Source: an uncultured Acidimicrobiales bacterium
GTDB taxonomy: Bacteria > Actinomycetota > Acidimicrobiia > Acidimicrobiales > SZUA-35
Direction of reading: 5' to 3'
Length of the DNA stretch: 55,804 nucleotides
Assembly: GCA_938009905.1 (NCBI GenBank)
Contig: CALLGK010000024.1
Location: 1 to 55,804, forward strand
Below, piece by piece: positions 1 to 7,121 of the stretch (position 1 is its first letter; each line of letters opens with the position of its first letter). Under the pieces are notes generated by a model. It did not search any database, was not told where the DNA came from, and worked only from the letters and a program-made list of their open reading frames with translations. The translations under genes were made by a program, and so were the position numbers.

Positions 1-1
1 C

Positions 2-37
2 GGGAAGCTGAAGAGCTTCATCGAGCTTGCCGAATGA
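2..37 (+). CDS. C-terminal end of an unidentified gene cut by the window edge
   Basis: Frame 2 reads GKLKSFIELAE and then TGA. Nine of the eleven sense codons end in G or C, as in the confirmed genes here, so this is plausibly the last codons of a plus-strand gene. Too little is visible to name it. If real, it converges on the rplL operon, so rpoB does not directly follow rplL on the same strand. Confidence 0.4.
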   Translation, partial: GKLKSFIELAE

Positions 38-308
38 GTAACGGTCGCGAGCGAGCGTGCGAGAAGGCAAAGGACACCACCAGTGATTGCGCGACGAGAA
101 GATGAAACCGGCTCACGCAAGCTCGGGCATGACAACCAGAAAGCAGAAAATTTCTTTGCTATCGGGGGTCGTTGAACGAGGCGGGCGCAGGCACGGCAAC
201 TGTCAAGCATAGGGGCGCACTGGTACGGCCACAACCATGGTCCTAGCCGGAGGAGACTAAGGAGAAACACCCACGCGAGTCAAGGACTCTTTGCCAACAC
301 CCCGTTCT
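38..308. other. Non-coding stretch beyond the rplL terminator
   Basis: No ORF here has the codon pattern of the neighbouring genes, and the 93-codon minus-strand ORF across it has no recognisable protein character. An A/T-richer patch near 145-160 could be a promoter but has no clear -35/-10 pair. No RNA gene was recognised. Confidence 0.4.
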
Positions 309-346
309 GGAGGCCGTAGAGCACAAAACGGTGGTCTATGGCCTCC
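309..346. repeat. Imperfect inverted repeat (GGAGGCC...GGCCTCC)
   Basis: Arms GGAGGCC (309-315) and GGCCTCC (340-346) are perfect. A further TAGA/TCTA pairing lies inside after one mismatch. It sits just beyond the rplL terminator and may be a second, weaker terminator-like hairpin or a boundary element. Neither side has a clear U-tract. Confidence 0.4.
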
Positions 347-354
347 AAAACGAG

Positions 355-389
355 AAAAACAGAGGCCCGAGTCGGTGACTCGGGCCTCT
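355..389 (-). terminator. Strong Rho-independent terminator of the rplJ-rplL operon
   Basis: A perfect 13-bp stem (361-373 paired with 377-389) closes a 3-nt loop. On the minus strand it is followed at once by a TGTTTTT tract (355-360). It starts 46 nt past the rplL stop. The stem and U-tract make this the clearest intrinsic terminator in the window, and it implies that rpoB is not routinely cotranscribed with rplL. Confidence 0.9.
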
Positions 390-434
390 GCGTAACGTTT
401 TGTACCTGACCCCCAGGAGAGGGGCGCAGGGGTA

Positions 435-815
435 TTACTTGAGTTCGACGGAACCGCCGGCCTCTTCAATCTTGGCCTTGGCTGCCTCGGCGTCGTCCTT
501 GCTGGCACCTTCGAGAACTGGTCCCGGTGCGCCCTCAACGAGCTCCTTGGCTTCCTTCAGACCGAGGCTCGTGAGTTCACGAACGGCCTTGATGACCTGG
601 ATCTTCTTGTCGCCAGCAGCGGTGAGCACGACGTCGAAGTCGTCCTTCTCTTCTGCAGGCTCGCCGCCGCCAGCGGCAGGGGCGCCGGCAGCAGCAACAG
701 CAACAGGGGCTGCGGCTGACACGCCGAACTTCTCTTCGAATTCCTTGACGAGCTCACTGAGCTCGAGCACGGACAAGCTGGCAATTCCTTCGAGGATTTC
801 TTCTTTGGTCGCCAT
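435..815 (-). CDS. rplL: 50S ribosomal protein L7/L12
   Basis: This is the stalk protein of the large ribosomal subunit. Dimers bind the C-terminal helix of L10 and recruit translational GTPases, including EF-Tu encoded at 21209. The 126 aa match the usual length. An N-terminal dimerisation region (1-35) is followed by an Ala/Gly-rich hinge (about 36-52) and the C-terminal domain with the conserved [13 protein letters not shown] segment. The ATG overlaps the rplJ stop as TAATG, so the two genes are translationally coupled. A strong terminator follows. Confidence 0.98.
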   Translation of the reverse strand: MATKEEILEGIASLSVLELSELVKEFEEKFGVSAAAPVAVAAAGAPAAGGGEPAEEKDDFDVVLTAAGDKKIQVIKAVRELTSLGLKEAKELVEGAPGPVLEGASKDDAEAAKAKIEEAGGSVELK

Positions 816-1612
816 TATTCGGCCTCCGGTTCTTCTGCGGCTTCAGCCGCGGCTTCTTCTGGTTCAGGATCAGCCGCGGGAGCGGCGTCGGTGTCTGCAT
901 CGGCGGCGGGGGCAGCATCGTCTGCTGCCTCTTCGGCCGGTGCGTCGGCTGGGGCTGCATCGTCAGCGGGGGCAGCATCTTCTGCTGGTGCCTCGTCTGC
1001 GGTGTCGGCCTCGGCCTCGGGGGCTGCTTCCTCAGAAGGAGCAGCTTCAGCTTCGGGTGTGTCTGGTGCGCCGCCGCCCTGATCGACAAGGGCTTGTAGG
1101 CCGTATGCCAAATCTCGGGGCAGTGCTTGGAGCAGCCCAGCGAACTGTGTCATCGGCTGCGCCATCATGCCGGCCAGCTTGGCCAATAGGACTTCGCGTG
1201 GTTCGACGTCGGCGAGGGCCTTAATGCCATCGGCGTCGACGAACTCACCTTCGAACAGACCGCCCTTGATCACAAGATCAGGATTGCCCTTTGAGAAGTC
1301 TCGAATGGCCTTGGCCACCGAAACCACATCACCGGGCTCGCCTTCGGGAGTGTTCTCCGTGAACGCCAGGGCCGTCGGACCGGTGAGGAGTTCAGTGAAC
1401 TCATCAGCCATGTCCGTCGAGGCCAGGCGAACCAGCGTGTTCTTGTAGACCTTGTACTTGCCACCTGCCGGGCGAAGCGCAGACCGAAGCTCGGCCAACG
1501 CATCAACTGACAGACCGCGGTACTCGGTGACAACGACCGAATCTGCGCCGCTGAGGCGCTCTCGGACTTCGTCGACGATGGCTACTTTGTCGGGTCGTGG
1601 GGTTTTTTCCAT
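815..1612 (-). CDS. rplJ: 50S ribosomal protein L10 with a long acidic C-terminal tail
   Basis: L10 (265 aa) anchors the L7/L12 stalk on 23S rRNA. The start at 1612 (MEKTPRPDK) is chosen because GAGGAGGT lies five bases upstream; an in-frame start at 1642 would run through this Shine-Dalgarno. Residues 1 to about 175 form the normal L10 domain. About 80 residues of Ala/Glu/Asp/Pro-rich low-complexity sequence follow, so the protein is far longer than the usual 165-180 aa. An L10 leader lies upstream for autogenous control. The function of the tail is unknown. Confidence 0.96.
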   Translation of the reverse strand: MEKTPRPDKVAIVDEVRERLSGADSVVVTEYRGLSVDALAELRSALRPAGGKYKVYKNTLVRLASTDMADEFTELLTGPTALAFTENTPEGEPGDVVSVAKAIRDFSKGNPDLVIKGGLFEGEFVDADGIKALADVEPREVLLAKLAGMMAQPMTQFAGLLQALPRDLAYGLQALVDQGGGAPDTPEAEAAPSEEAAPEAEADTADEAPAEDAAPADDAAPADAPAEEAADDAAPAADADTDAAPAADPEPEEAAAEAAEEPEAE

Positions 1613-1689
1613 CACACACCTCCTCTCGGTTTTCTCGGGCAACCGATCAGCCCTACAGCTGAAGCGATTGCGTACTGGTTGTTTGCAAA

Positions 1690-1712
1690 CGATCGGATGC
1701 TCGAGCCGATCG
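1690..1712 (-). promoter_or_regulatory. Inverted repeat between L10 leader and rplJ, possible attenuator
   Basis: CGATCGG and CCGATCG form a perfect 7-bp stem with a 9-nt loop. On the minus strand it is followed only by a short GTTTGC run. It lies downstream of the L10-binding motif, where attenuators or anti-attenuators occur in other bacteria. The missing U-tract makes termination uncertain. Confidence 0.35.
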
Positions 1713-1758
1713 TGCAGACAGGGCCAGCACCGGAGGTGTGGAACTGTGCTACGAGATC

Positions 1759-1796
1759 GCCTCGTCGGGACTTACAACTGCCCGATGTCTCTGGCG
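1759..1796 (-). ncRNA. Ribosomal protein L10 leader (rplJ autoregulatory element)
   Basis: On the minus strand the sequence reads GCCAGAGACATCGGGC, a short apical loop, then CCCGACGAGGC. This is the conserved L10-leader layout: a CC-AGAGAC strand facing a CGAGG strand around an internal loop, with the GGGC/CCC(G) helix on top. It lies in the 319-nt rplA-rplJ gap, about 150 nt upstream of the rplJ start. In characterised bacteria the L10-L7/L12 complex binds this element to repress rplJ-rplL translation or to attenuate transcription. Confidence 0.75.
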
Positions 1797-1814
1797 AGAG
1801 CACTCGATTGTGAT

Positions 1815-1867
1815 GTTCACAAGAACCTCGGGCTCTTGTGAACGACGGCTCGCAACGATAGCGAGCC
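1815..1867 (-). promoter_or_regulatory. Two consecutive hairpins in the rplA-rplJ gap
   Basis: The first downstream of rplA (1847-1867) pairs GGCTCGC with GCGAGCC over a 7-nt loop. The second (1815-1843) pairs GTTCACAAGA with TCTTGTGAAC, a perfect 10-bp stem over 9 nt. Neither has a U-tract. They may be processing or mRNA-stabilising structures, a weak rplA terminator, or outer helices of the L10 leader. Confidence 0.5.
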
Positions 1868-1931
1868 CGAACCCTGAATCAGACCAAGCGAGTCGGTGCT
1901 GATGCAGAGATCGATCTAGACGACTGGGGCG

Positions 1932-2624
1932 TTAAGCCTCGATGCGAGCTGGGTCGATCTTGACCGCAGGGCTCATCGTGGCTGAGACGGTGACCTTCTT
2001 GATGTAGCGACCCTTGGCCGATGACGGCTTCACCTTGTTGAGCTCGTCGATCAACGCATCGAAGTTCTCTTGCAGCTTGGCCGCTTCGAAGCTGGCCTTG
2101 CCGATCGAGACAGCAACGTTGGCGTAGCGGTCGGTGCGGTACTCGACGGTGCCGCCCTTGAACTGCTCAACAGCCTTAGCGACGTCTGGGGTGACGGTGC
2201 CGGTCTTGGGGTTTGGCATGAGACCACGAGGGCCGAGCACTCGACCGAGCTTGCCGACCTGGGGCATGAGCTCTGGTGACGAGATAGCCAAGTCGAAGTC
2301 GAGCATGCCGCCTTCAACCTCGGCGACGAGTTCTTCGCCACCAACGATGTCGGCGCCGGCTTCCTTCGCGGCGTTGGCTGCGTCGCCGGTGGCGAACACC
2401 GCCACCCGGACGTCCTTGCCGGTTCCGGCCGGGAGGACGACGGTGCCACGGACGATCTGATCAGCCTTGCGAGGATCAACGCCGAGACGGATCACGACGT
2501 CGACGGACTCGTCGAACTTGGCCGTGGCCATCGACTTGACGAGCTCAAGAGCTTCGTCAGATCCGTGCAGGTGATCTCGGTCGTAGCGCCGGATCGCGTC
2601 GCTGTACTTCTTACCTTTTGCCAT
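1932..2624 (-). CDS. rplA: 50S ribosomal protein L1
   Basis: L1 (230 aa) builds the mobile L1 stalk that helps E-site tRNA leave. It has the typical length and the conserved stretches DQIVRGTVVLPAGTGK, VLGPRGLMPNPKTGTVT and the FKGGTVEYRTD segment. The ATG is preceded by CGAGGGAG. rplK lies 152 nt upstream on the same strand, with two hairpins but no obvious terminator between them. In other bacteria L1 also represses its own rplK-rplA mRNA; no L1 site was identified with certainty here. Confidence 0.98.
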   Translation of the reverse strand: MAKGKKYSDAIRRYDRDHLHGSDEALELVKSMATAKFDESVDVVIRLGVDPRKADQIVRGTVVLPAGTGKDVRVAVFATGDAANAAKEAGADIVGGEELVAEVEGGMLDFDLAISSPELMPQVGKLGRVLGPRGLMPNPKTGTVTPDVAKAVEQFKGGTVEYRTDRYANVAVSIGKASFEAAKLQENFDALIDELNKVKPSSAKGRYIKKVTVSATMSPAVKIDPARIEA

Positions 2625-2732
2625 GGGAGGCTCCCTCGGTGGTTACGGCCGGCGGGCGAGGTAATCCCAACCGAGCCTGTGTGTTTGTGTGAATTACTAG
2701 AGATGCGAGCCGAGCAAGAGAACCCGGTACGA

Positions 2733-2778
2733 GAGTTGCGAGCGCAGCGAGCAACTCGCAAGAAATCCGAAGGATTTC
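2733..2778 (-). promoter_or_regulatory. Two stem-loops between rplK and rplA
   Basis: Starting inside the rplK stop codon, GAAATCC/GGATTTC (2762-2778) forms a 7-bp stem with a tight TTC loop. It is followed by a stem of GAGTTGC/GCAACTC (2733-2757). No U-tract follows, so intra-operon processing or partial attenuation is more likely than full termination. Confidence 0.45.
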
Positions 2779-3202
2779 AGCGGACCCGGACGCCCATTTG
2801 GCGGGCGGTACCGGCGACCTGAAGCTTGGCCGCATCGATGTCGTACGCGTTGAGGTCGGGCATCTTGATCTGAGCGATCTCGGTGAGCTGCTCGTCTGTG
2901 ATGCTGCCGGCGCGGTCACGCTTTGGATCGGAGGCGCCCTTGTTGATCTTGGCTGCCTTCTTGATCAGCGTCGACGTTGGAGGCGTCTTCGTGATGAAGC
3001 TGAAGGAACGATCTTCAAAGATCGTGATCTCGACAGGCACAACATCGCCGCGCTGACCTTCGGTCTTGGCGTTGTATGCCTTGCAGAAGTCCATGATGGC
3101 CACGCCGTATGGGCCGAGGGCCGTACCGACGGGCGGCGCTGGTGATGCGCTGCCAGCTTGGATCTGGATCTTGACGACTGCCATGACTTGCTTCTTGGCC
3201 AT
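2777..3202 (-). CDS. rplK: 50S ribosomal protein L11
   Basis: L11 (141 aa) forms the GTPase-associated centre with L10 and 23S rRNA. The N-terminal [20 protein letters not shown] motif and the C-terminal RNA-binding domain are intact and the length is standard. GAAGG lies about 12 nt before the ATG. In most bacteria rplK directly follows nusG; here nusG is about 14.5 kb away and the gene upstream is the last gene of the Tad cluster, only 91 nt distant. No convincing promoter was identified in that gap, so read-through from the pilus operon cannot be excluded. Confidence 0.98.
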   Translation of the reverse strand: MAKKQVMAVVKIQIQAGSASPAPPVGTALGPYGVAIMDFCKAYNAKTEGQRGDVVPVEITIFEDRSFSFITKTPPTSTLIKKAAKINKGASDPKRDRAGSITDEQLTEIAQIKMPDLNAYDIDAAKLQVAGTARQMGVRVR

Positions 3203-3293
3203 GAGAACAATGCCTTCAGTAGAAACGTGCGGTGTGAAACGAGATGGTCCACACCAAGAGCGACTGGTGAGCCTATCGGCAAGTCACCGCGGA

Positions 3294-4640
3294 TCAGCAC
3301 TCGTCAAGGCACGCCGATGTCAGGAGGTGGTTGCCGTCATCCTGGGCTGCTGACGCACGTCCGGTTCCTGTGGCTCGACCCGACGTTTCGTTGGCCCGTC
3401 TCGCCGTGGCGACCCACTCGAGAGAAAGCACGAAGGCTGCGACAACCAACGGGAAGATCACATGAACACCAAGATCGACACGCGTCAGTTCGAGTCCGGC
3501 GTAGAGCCACAGCACAATCAGTGCTCTGCGATGCAACCACCCGTGCTCGAGACCGATCAATCCGGTGATGACGAGCAAGCCGGCCTCATAGAACATCGCG
3601 TGCGGTGAGATGAGGATGAGCCCGGGCATGAGCACGGCCGCCCTCGCACCGAATGGAACCATCGCGCTCGGCCACCATGTCGCGATCAGCACGGCGATGG
3701 TTAGTACCGCCAGCGCCCAGCCCAGAACATACGGAACCCCCGTCAAACCGAATGCGTCGGCAAGCGCACCCCGCCACGACACGTTGATGTCAGCGGCTGC
3801 GATCTCGTCGTGCGTGCCGAACTCGATCACGCTCGTCCACCAATACGAGAACCATCCGTAGCCGGCCACTGCTGCGCCGAGCACCCAAAAGCAGACGAAC
3901 GAGGCGATCGCCGCACCGACCGCTCGCCCGTAACGGGCGATCAAGCAGAGGCCCATGACCGGGAGCGCCAGCTGAGGTTTGTAGAGCAGCAGCGTGAACG
4001 GCACCACGAGCGCGACATGACGGTCGTCCCACAAGAGTCGGAGAATGGCAGCAACCAGCAGGAAACTGAACGCTGTGTTTTGTCCTCCTACGACCGAGCG
4101 GAACATCGGCACGAAAATGACCGATGCCATACAGACCAAGAGAAATCGTCGCCGCAAAAGGTCTGAGAGCGGACGAAGAAGCCACAGTCCAGCGACCACG
4201 CAACACAACATGAGCGCCGTGTGAACGACAAACGCCACTGGGTAGCTGAGCCCGGCCAACGGGGCGTACGCAGCGGCAACTGGTGGGGCGTACGCGAACG
4301 GCAAGTATCCCTCGGTGATATCGGGGAGTGCCGACGCCTGCGAAGCGATCTGAACCTCAGCGTCATAGAGGTTGGCCCAGTTGCCCTCACGCGCAATTCG
4401 TCCTGCTCCATAAAACGCGGGAAGGTCACCACCCAAACGGGCTCCCTCCGATTGAGCTGCTTCGATCATCACCGCGATGAAGGCGGCGATAGGTCCGACA
4501 ACAGCGAACCGGGGGTACACCCGCAATCGCCATGCCCGCAGCTCCTCGCCACCCGATGGCGGCCGCCACCATGGCCGCGGGGACTCTTCGGCCTCGTCGC
4601 TCAGGGCTGCATCGAACTGGCGCGTCTCCAGATCAGTCAC
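3294..4640 (-). CDS. Polytopic membrane protein, GT87 (DUF2029)-like glycosyltransferase
   Basis: The 448 aa protein has a polar N-terminus (1-45) followed by about ten or more hydrophobic segments. The first extracytoplasmic loop carries GGDLPAFYGAGR, the Asp-containing pattern of GT-C mannosyltransferases of the GT87/DUF2029 family, which use polyprenyl-phosphate sugars to decorate glycans outside the membrane. It starts at a GTG overlapping the prepilin peptidase stop (GTGA), so it is the last gene of the pilus operon. Glycosylation of pilin or cell wall is an inference from position only. Confidence 0.75.
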   Translation of the reverse strand: MTDLETRQFDAALSDEAEESPRPWWRPPSGGEELRAWRLRVYPRFAVVGPIAAFIAVMIEAAQSEGARLGGDLPAFYGAGRIAREGNWANLYDAEVQIASQASALPDITEGYLPFAYAPPVAAAYAPLAGLSYPVAFVVHTALMLCCVVAGLWLLRPLSDLLRRRFLLVCMASVIFVPMFRSVVGGQNTAFSFLLVAAILRLLWDDRHVALVVPFTLLLYKPQLALPVMGLCLIARYGRAVGAAIASFVCFWVLGAAVAGYGWFSYWWTSVIEFGTHDEIAAADINVSWRGALADAFGLTGVPYVLGWALAVLTIAVLIATWWPSAMVPFGARAAVLMPGLILISPHAMFYEAGLLVITGLIGLEHGWLHRRALIVLWLYAGLELTRVDLGVHVIFPLVVAAFVLSLEWVATARRANETSGRATGTGRASAAQDDGNHLLTSACLDEC

Positions 4641-5194
4641 GATGCGAGCCCGATGGCTATAGATGCCCCGACAACGAGACCGGGAACCATCGGAAACCGA
4701 CGGGCCCGATCAACTGAACGCAAAAGCACAAACGCCGCAACCGCACCGTTGATGAAGATGCCCAACACAAAGGCCACGGCAACCACCATCCACCCGAACC
4801 AACCGGCACCGACGCCGATCGTGACCGCGGCCCCGATGTCTCCAGCAGCAAACGCGTCCTTGTCAATCAGACGGAACACCAACACCAAGGCTCCTGCGAG
4901 CGCTCCTGAACCGACGCCGATTAGCGCACGTTCAACGTCGCCAAGGACAACGCCGACCGCGGCAAGCAGCGCGGCCGGAAGCAAGGCAATCCAGCCCGTC
5001 GGGAGGTCCACCTCAAGAGCAGCAATCGCGAGCAGACCCATCGCTCCAGCGCTCAGAAACGCCATGGCCTGGTGTTGCCAACCAACCTGAAACCCAACAG
5101 CCGCAACGATCGTGCCAACGATGATGATCCGCACAACGAACGTGGCCCGGCCAAGATCGTGAGGCCTGACGAGTGGCGTATTGACGGCGCTCAT
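4637..5194 (-). CDS. Prepilin peptidase, A24 (TadV/CpaA) type
   Basis: This 185-aa membrane protein with about six hydrophobic segments fits the short Tad-type prepilin peptidases that lack the N-methylation domain. The first catalytic Asp candidate is D63 in LEVDLPTGW. The second is D119 in FAAGDIGAA, a variant of the GxGD motif with Ala in the first position. It would cleave Flp and pseudopilin leaders at the inner membrane. It overlaps the upstream DnaB-like gene and the downstream GT87 gene. The altered GxGD and weak conservation elsewhere leave some doubt. Confidence 0.7.
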   Translation of the reverse strand: MSAVNTPLVRPHDLGRATFVVRIIIVGTIVAAVGFQVGWQHQAMAFLSAGAMGLLAIAALEVDLPTGWIALLPAALLAAVGVVLGDVERALIGVGSGALAGALVLVFRLIDKDAFAAGDIGAAVTIGVGAGWFGWMVVAVAFVLGIFINGAVAAFVLLRSVDRARRFPMVPGLVVGASIAIGLAS

Positions 5195-6189
5195 CAGTCC
5201 TCCAACACCTCGGCGACGAACGCGCCATTCGGGTTGAACCGGTAGTTGGCGAAGTCCTTGCGAAACTCGAGATGAACGTCGGTTTCGCCGCGGCGATTTT
5301 TCTCAACCGAAAACACCGTGTGCCGGCGAGCGGCATCGATCATCGTCAGGTCGTAGTCAAGGTGCCGAGACGATGTGGCCGTCAACTTCTCGTTCATCAC
5401 GAGCGCAATGTCACACTCGTGGGCGAGCGCATCGGCGCCTCGAAGCTGATCGAGCGTGAGCCGATTTGCGGCAATGCCTGCGGCGCTCGCCGAAGAAAGT
5501 GCGATCACACACAACGAACGTTCCGCTGCGAGCTCTTTGAGCTGTTCAGTAGCCCGATAGATCCGTTCCCCCAACTCTGGCGTGCCAACCACCGGCAACT
5601 TCTGCAGATAGTCAACGAAGACCACATCGCCCGGTTGCAGCCGCCCGGATGCAAACTCGTCGATCCACGGCACGGTTGAACGCTGCGTCGACGCCCGCAG
5701 TAGGTGAAGATCCGGCGCACGATCGTGCAGCGATTCGAAGGCCTCGCGAATCACCGGCGTTGTCTCAAGTGCCTCAGCTAAGGGAAGCACCCCGAGCATG
5801 AGTTGACGCACGGCTCGTCTGGCCATGAGCAGTTCGGTCGCGTTCACTCCCGCTGCCACTGACGCCAGTTCCTGCACCAGAAGGCGGGTCAGCAATGCGT
5901 GCTCGTCATGTTCAAAACAGCAGTACGCCACCCGTCGTCCTGACTCACAGAACTGCCGTGCCCATTGGAGGGCGCTGAGCGTTTTGCCGACGCCCGGCCG
6001 ACCGCCGAGCAATACGAGTTCACCTGGCAGGAGGCCACCGTCGAGCACCGTGTCGAGCGGATGAAAGCCAGTGGCAAGCGGCCCGACACCAACCGCGGCC
6101 GTTCGACCATCGACAAAGCCCTGCAACAGATGCGACACGGCATTCGATGATCTTGACGGATCAACAGTGCTATCGGCGAGGTCGGTCAC
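5194..6189 (-). CDS. DnaB-like (RecA-fold) ATPase inside the Tad operon
   Basis: The 331 aa resemble the C-terminal helicase domain of DnaB without its N-terminal domain. Walker A is GGRPGVGKT (62-70). FEHDE around 93 sits at the catalytic Glu position. Walker B is VVFVDYLQKL with D193, and a VEKNRRGETDVHLEF segment matches the basic-finger end of DnaB. The start is a GTG 8 nt after tadC; the stop overlaps the prepilin peptidase start. It is not a standard Tad component. A role in DNA handling or as a KaiC-like regulatory ATPase is open. Confidence 0.75.
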   Translation of the reverse strand: MTDLADSTVDPSRSSNAVSHLLQGFVDGRTAAVGVGPLATGFHPLDTVLDGGLLPGELVLLGGRPGVGKTLSALQWARQFCESGRRVAYCCFEHDEHALLTRLLVQELASVAAGVNATELLMARRAVRQLMLGVLPLAEALETTPVIREAFESLHDRAPDLHLLRASTQRSTVPWIDEFASGRLQPGDVVFVDYLQKLPVVGTPELGERIYRATEQLKELAAERSLCVIALSSASAAGIAANRLTLDQLRGADALAHECDIALVMNEKLTATSSRHLDYDLTMIDAARRHTVFSVEKNRRGETDVHLEFRKDFANYRFNPNGAFVAEVLED

Positions 6190-6197
6190 GAGGGTCC

Positions 6198-7109
6198 TTA
6201 GAAGGTCTGAGAAAGTCGAATAGCGGCCGGGCCAAGAATCACAATGAACAGCGCGGGAAAGATGCAGAAGCCGAGCGGAAAGATCATCTGGATCGGCAGT
6301 CGATTGGCACGTTCTTCGGCTCGAAACCGACGCTTTTCCCGAATCTCGATGGCTTGAAGTCGCAGCGTCTGAGCGAGCGGCACACCAAGCTGTTCGGCCT
6401 GACGAAGGGCGAGAATCACGTGGCGCAAGTCATCGACGTCGGCCCGCTCGGCCAAGTCAGCGAGGGCTTCACCGCGGCGCATACCAAGCTGAATGTCCTG
6501 CAACGTACGTCCGAATTCTTGGGACAGTGGCTGCGTTGGATCACGACGAACGATCTCGTTCAGGGCAGCTTCGAACCCAAGACCAGCTTCAACGCTGATC
6601 GTGAGCTGATCGAGCAAGTCGGGCAGGGCCAAGGTGATCTCTTCGACGCGCCGATCCCCCTTCGCCCGCAGATACAGATCCGGTCCGAAGAAGCCGAACG
6701 CAACACACCCAACGAAGAGGCCCAACGTGGTTGGTGACGGGCCTCCGAAGAACTGCATCGCTCCCAAGAAGGTCAGAACGATGGTGAGGAGCAGCTTCAT
6801 GCCGAGCAATTGCTCACCCGTTACGCGACCAAGCAGCCCGGCGCGGCCGAGCCGGCGTTCAATGGCGTGCAACCACCCGTAGGGGGTGAAGCGCATGAGT
6901 CGACTACCCATGCTCCGGAGCAGGGGGCCGAAGAATCGCGACGTCGCTGAAGACTCAAGGTCGGCCGACCGCTGGGTTGGCGCTCGCGATCGACCAAGGT
7001 TGTCGACGGCTCGCCGCGTCACTGTTCGCTCACTTGCTAGCGCCCACCACATGATGGGTACCGCCGACGACACGGCCGCTGCTGCAAGCCAGACAGAAAT
7101 CAAGGGCAC
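6198..7109 (-). CDS. tadC: Tad pilus inner-membrane platform protein TadC
   Basis: This 303-aa protein of the type II secretion F (GspF) superfamily has hydrophobic segments at the N-terminus, around 115-150 and at the C-terminus, flanking a cytoplasmic helical T2SSF domain (about 155-285). The segment LPDLLDQLTISVEAGLGFEA is typical of TadB/TadC. The start is a GTG with GGAAGGA upstream. It lies 12 nt behind the vWA-TadB gene. TadB and TadC form the membrane platform driven by the TadA ATPase. Confidence 0.92.
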   Translation of the reverse strand: MPLISVWLAAAAVSSAVPIMWWALASERTVTRRAVDNLGRSRAPTQRSADLESSATSRFFGPLLRSMGSRLMRFTPYGWLHAIERRLGRAGLLGRVTGEQLLGMKLLLTIVLTFLGAMQFFGGPSPTTLGLFVGCVAFGFFGPDLYLRAKGDRRVEEITLALPDLLDQLTISVEAGLGFEAALNEIVRRDPTQPLSQEFGRTLQDIQLGMRRGEALADLAERADVDDLRHVILALRQAEQLGVPLAQTLRLQAIEIREKRRFRAEERANRLPIQMIFPLGFCIFPALFIVILGPAAIRLSQTF

Positions 7110-7121
7110 ACGAGTTCCTTC

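Noticed and set aside
400-1224. Long plus-strand ORF opposite rplL/rplJ, plus a Ser/Ala-rich ORF at 891-1082
   Set aside because: Both are antisense shadows; the Ser/Ala composition comes from the reverse reading of the acidic L10 tail.
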